Assembly (NCBI GenBank): GCA_937872445.1
Contig: CALMSL010000007.1
Span: forward strand, 1-43,356
Length of the DNA stretch: 43,356 nucleotides
Direction: 5' to 3'
Source of the DNA: an uncultured Microbacteriaceae bacterium
GTDB lineage: Bacteria; Actinomycetota; Actinomycetes; Actinomycetales; Microbacteriaceae
The notes under the pieces are model-generated. The model was not told the DNA's origin. It ran no database searches and saw only the letters and a list, made by a program, of their open reading frames with translations. The position numbers were made by a program, and so were the translations under genes. Shown one piece after another: positions 42,275 to 43,356 of this stretch (within the stretch, counting starts at the first letter, position 1; the number at the start of each line of letters is the position of its first letter).

Positions 42275-43356
42275 ATGAAAACGGATGTCCAAAACCCCCG
42301 GAAGGCGGGCGAGCAGGTGAACCTGAAGGGTGACACGCTCATCATCCGTGGCGGAAACCCCCTTCGCGGCGTCGTCGACGTTCGCGGCGCGAAAAACCTC
42401 GCCACGAAGGCGATGGTGGCCGCACTGCTCGGCGAGACGCCGAGCATCCTGCGCGACGTCCCCGACATCAGCGATGTCGGCGTGGTCCGCGGCCTCCTCG
42501 AAGTGCATGGAGTTGTGGTCACCGACGGTGAGGTGGCCGGAGAACTCCGGCTCGACCCTACCGACGTCGAGACGGCCCACTTCGCCCAGGTCGACGCGCT
42601 GGCGAGCTCCAGCCGGATCCCGATCCTGTTCTGCGGGCCGCTGCTCCACCGCCTCGGCGAAGCGTTCATCCCGGATCTCGGCGGCTGCCGGATCGGCGAC
42701 CGGCCGATCGACTTCCACCTGGATGCGCTTCGCGCATTCGGCGCGGTCGTGGACAAGAGCTACGAAGGAATCCACCTCACCGCACCGGACGGGTTGACGG
42801 GGGCGAATATCCATCTGCCGTACCCGAGCGTGGGCGCGACAGAGCAGGTGCTGCTCACCGCGGTGCGGGCAACCGGAACAACCGAATTGCGTAACGCCGC
42901 GATCGAGCCCGAGATCATGGATCTCATCGCGATCCTGCAGAAGATGGGCGCGATCATCTCGGTCGAACCGAACCGCGTCATCCTCATCGAGGGCGTGGAT
43001 CGGCTCACCGGTTTCACCCACCGGTCGCTCTTCGACCGAAATGAGGCAGCAAGCTGGGCGACCGCGGCGCTCGTCACCCACGGAGATATTTTCGTCGCAG
43101 GGGCCAAACAGTCCGAGCTGATGACGTTCCTGAACGTGTTCCGCAAAGTCGGCGGCGGGTTCGACATCGACGAGGACGGCATCCGTTTCTACCACCCGGG
43201 GGGTGAGTTGAAGCCGGTCACGATCGAAACCGATGTGCACCCGGGTTTCATGACCGACTGGCAGCAACCGCTCGTCGTCGCCCTCACCCAGGCGAACGGG
43301 GTGTCGGTCGTGCACGAGACCGTGTACGAGAACCGGTTCGGGTTCACGGAGGCGCT
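42275..43356 (+). CDS. murA: UDP-N-acetylglucosamine 1-carboxyvinyltransferase, 3' end beyond window
   Basis: MurA adds enolpyruvate from PEP to UDP-GlcNAc, the first committed step of peptidoglycan synthesis. The visible 360 residues show the PEP/substrate lysine K40 in VRGAKNLATKAM and the catalytic cysteine C138 in LGGCRIGDRPIDFHL, the residue targeted by fosfomycin. VGATEQVLLTAVRATG and DVHPGFMTDWQQPL follow. ATG at 42275 lies after AGGTAACGCA. The frame is open at the window end, so the last part (about 70-100 residues) is missing. It follows leuD closely, as in many Micrococcales. Confidence 0.96.
   Translation, partial: MKTDVQNPRKAGEQVNLKGDTLIIRGGNPLRGVVDVRGAKNLATKAMVAALLGETPSILRDVPDISDVGVVRGLLEVHGVVVTDGEVAGELRLDPTDVETAHFAQVDALASSSRIPILFCGPLLHRLGEAFIPDLGGCRIGDRPIDFHLDALRAFGAVVDKSYEGIHLTAPDGLTGANIHLPYPSVGATEQVLLTAVRATGTTELRNAAIEPEIMDLIAILQKMGAIISVEPNRVILIEGVDRLTGFTHRSLFDRNEAASWATAALVTHGDIFVAGAKQSELMTFLNVFRKVGGGFDIDEDGIRFYHPGGELKPVTIETDVHPGFMTDWQQPLVVALTQANGVSVVHETVYENRFGFTEA

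Noticed and set aside
42260-43315. A 351-codon minus-strand frame at the right end
   Set aside because: It is antisense to murA, whose catalytic motifs are intact.

Overview
The window looks like a contiguous piece of chromosome from a GC-rich actinobacterium, most likely a member of Microbacteriaceae (Micrococcales). This rests on the GC-rich coding, frequent GTG starts, many start codons placed 6-8 nt after a -10-like hexamer (leaderless style), a DUF222/HNH endonuclease, DUF6458 and DUF2207 proteins, and the order leuB-ilvE-fumarylacetoacetase-gltX plus leuCD-murA. No IS element, prophage or CRISPR array is visible. Every gap between genes is under about 210 bp, so no stretch over 300 bases lacks a gene.

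Layout. 1-3563: two small membrane proteins, a phosphoribosyltransferase, an APH-family phosphotransferase gene cut by an in-frame TAG, and a DUF222/HNH endonuclease. 3712-9216: a TetR-controlled export operon with two adjacent operators, an MMPL transporter fused to a degraded ABC-ATPase-like domain, and a YhgE/Pip membrane protein. 9205-12485: a TIM-barrel sugar isomerase and trehalose synthesis (otsA-otsB). 12541-17775: branched-chain amino acid synthesis ilvD, ilvB-ilvN-ilvC, with a REP-like palindrome between ilvN and ilvC. 17828-20834: two small membrane proteins, DoxX and serA. 20871-22644: an ECF42-type sigma factor with its DGPF/YCII partner and a matching promoter motif. 22714-25000: DUF6458 and DUF2207 membrane proteins. 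25043-28035: leuB, ilvE and a fumarylacetoacetate hydrolase-family gene. 28203-29842: a PadR repressor with a membrane partner, then a decayed tandem copy of that partner. 29853-33482: gltX, a CtaG-like protein, a two-domain VOC protein and tRNA-Gln(CTG). 33548-35496: a 53-residue membrane protein facing a GlxA-type regulator across a strongly palindromic region, then a FetB-like permease. 35539-37812: a metallo-beta-lactamase-fold protein, a DagK-type lipid kinase, a lipoprotein and tRNA-Glu(CTC). 37885-39011: a yybP-ykoY (manganese) riboswitch leading into a TerC-family protein. 39039-43356: a leucine/valine-type dehydrogenase, leuC, leuD and the 5' part of murA.

How the genes work together. 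Most of the valine/isoleucine/leucine pathway is present (ilvD, ilvBN, ilvC, leuB, leuCD, ilvE), but no leuA or ilvA is in the window. serA, gltX, murA and the two tRNA genes mark this as core genome. The accessory parts are small regulated membrane modules: TetR-MMPL-Pip, PadR-HAAS, ECF42-DGPF, GlxA with its 53-residue partner, and riboswitch-TerC.

The most unusual items are the MMPL/pseudo-ABC fusion, the nested palindromes at 33709-33781, the ECF42 promoter match, the homopolymer-linked decay of the second HAAS gene, and a 20-bp-arm inverted repeat at 28055-28126.
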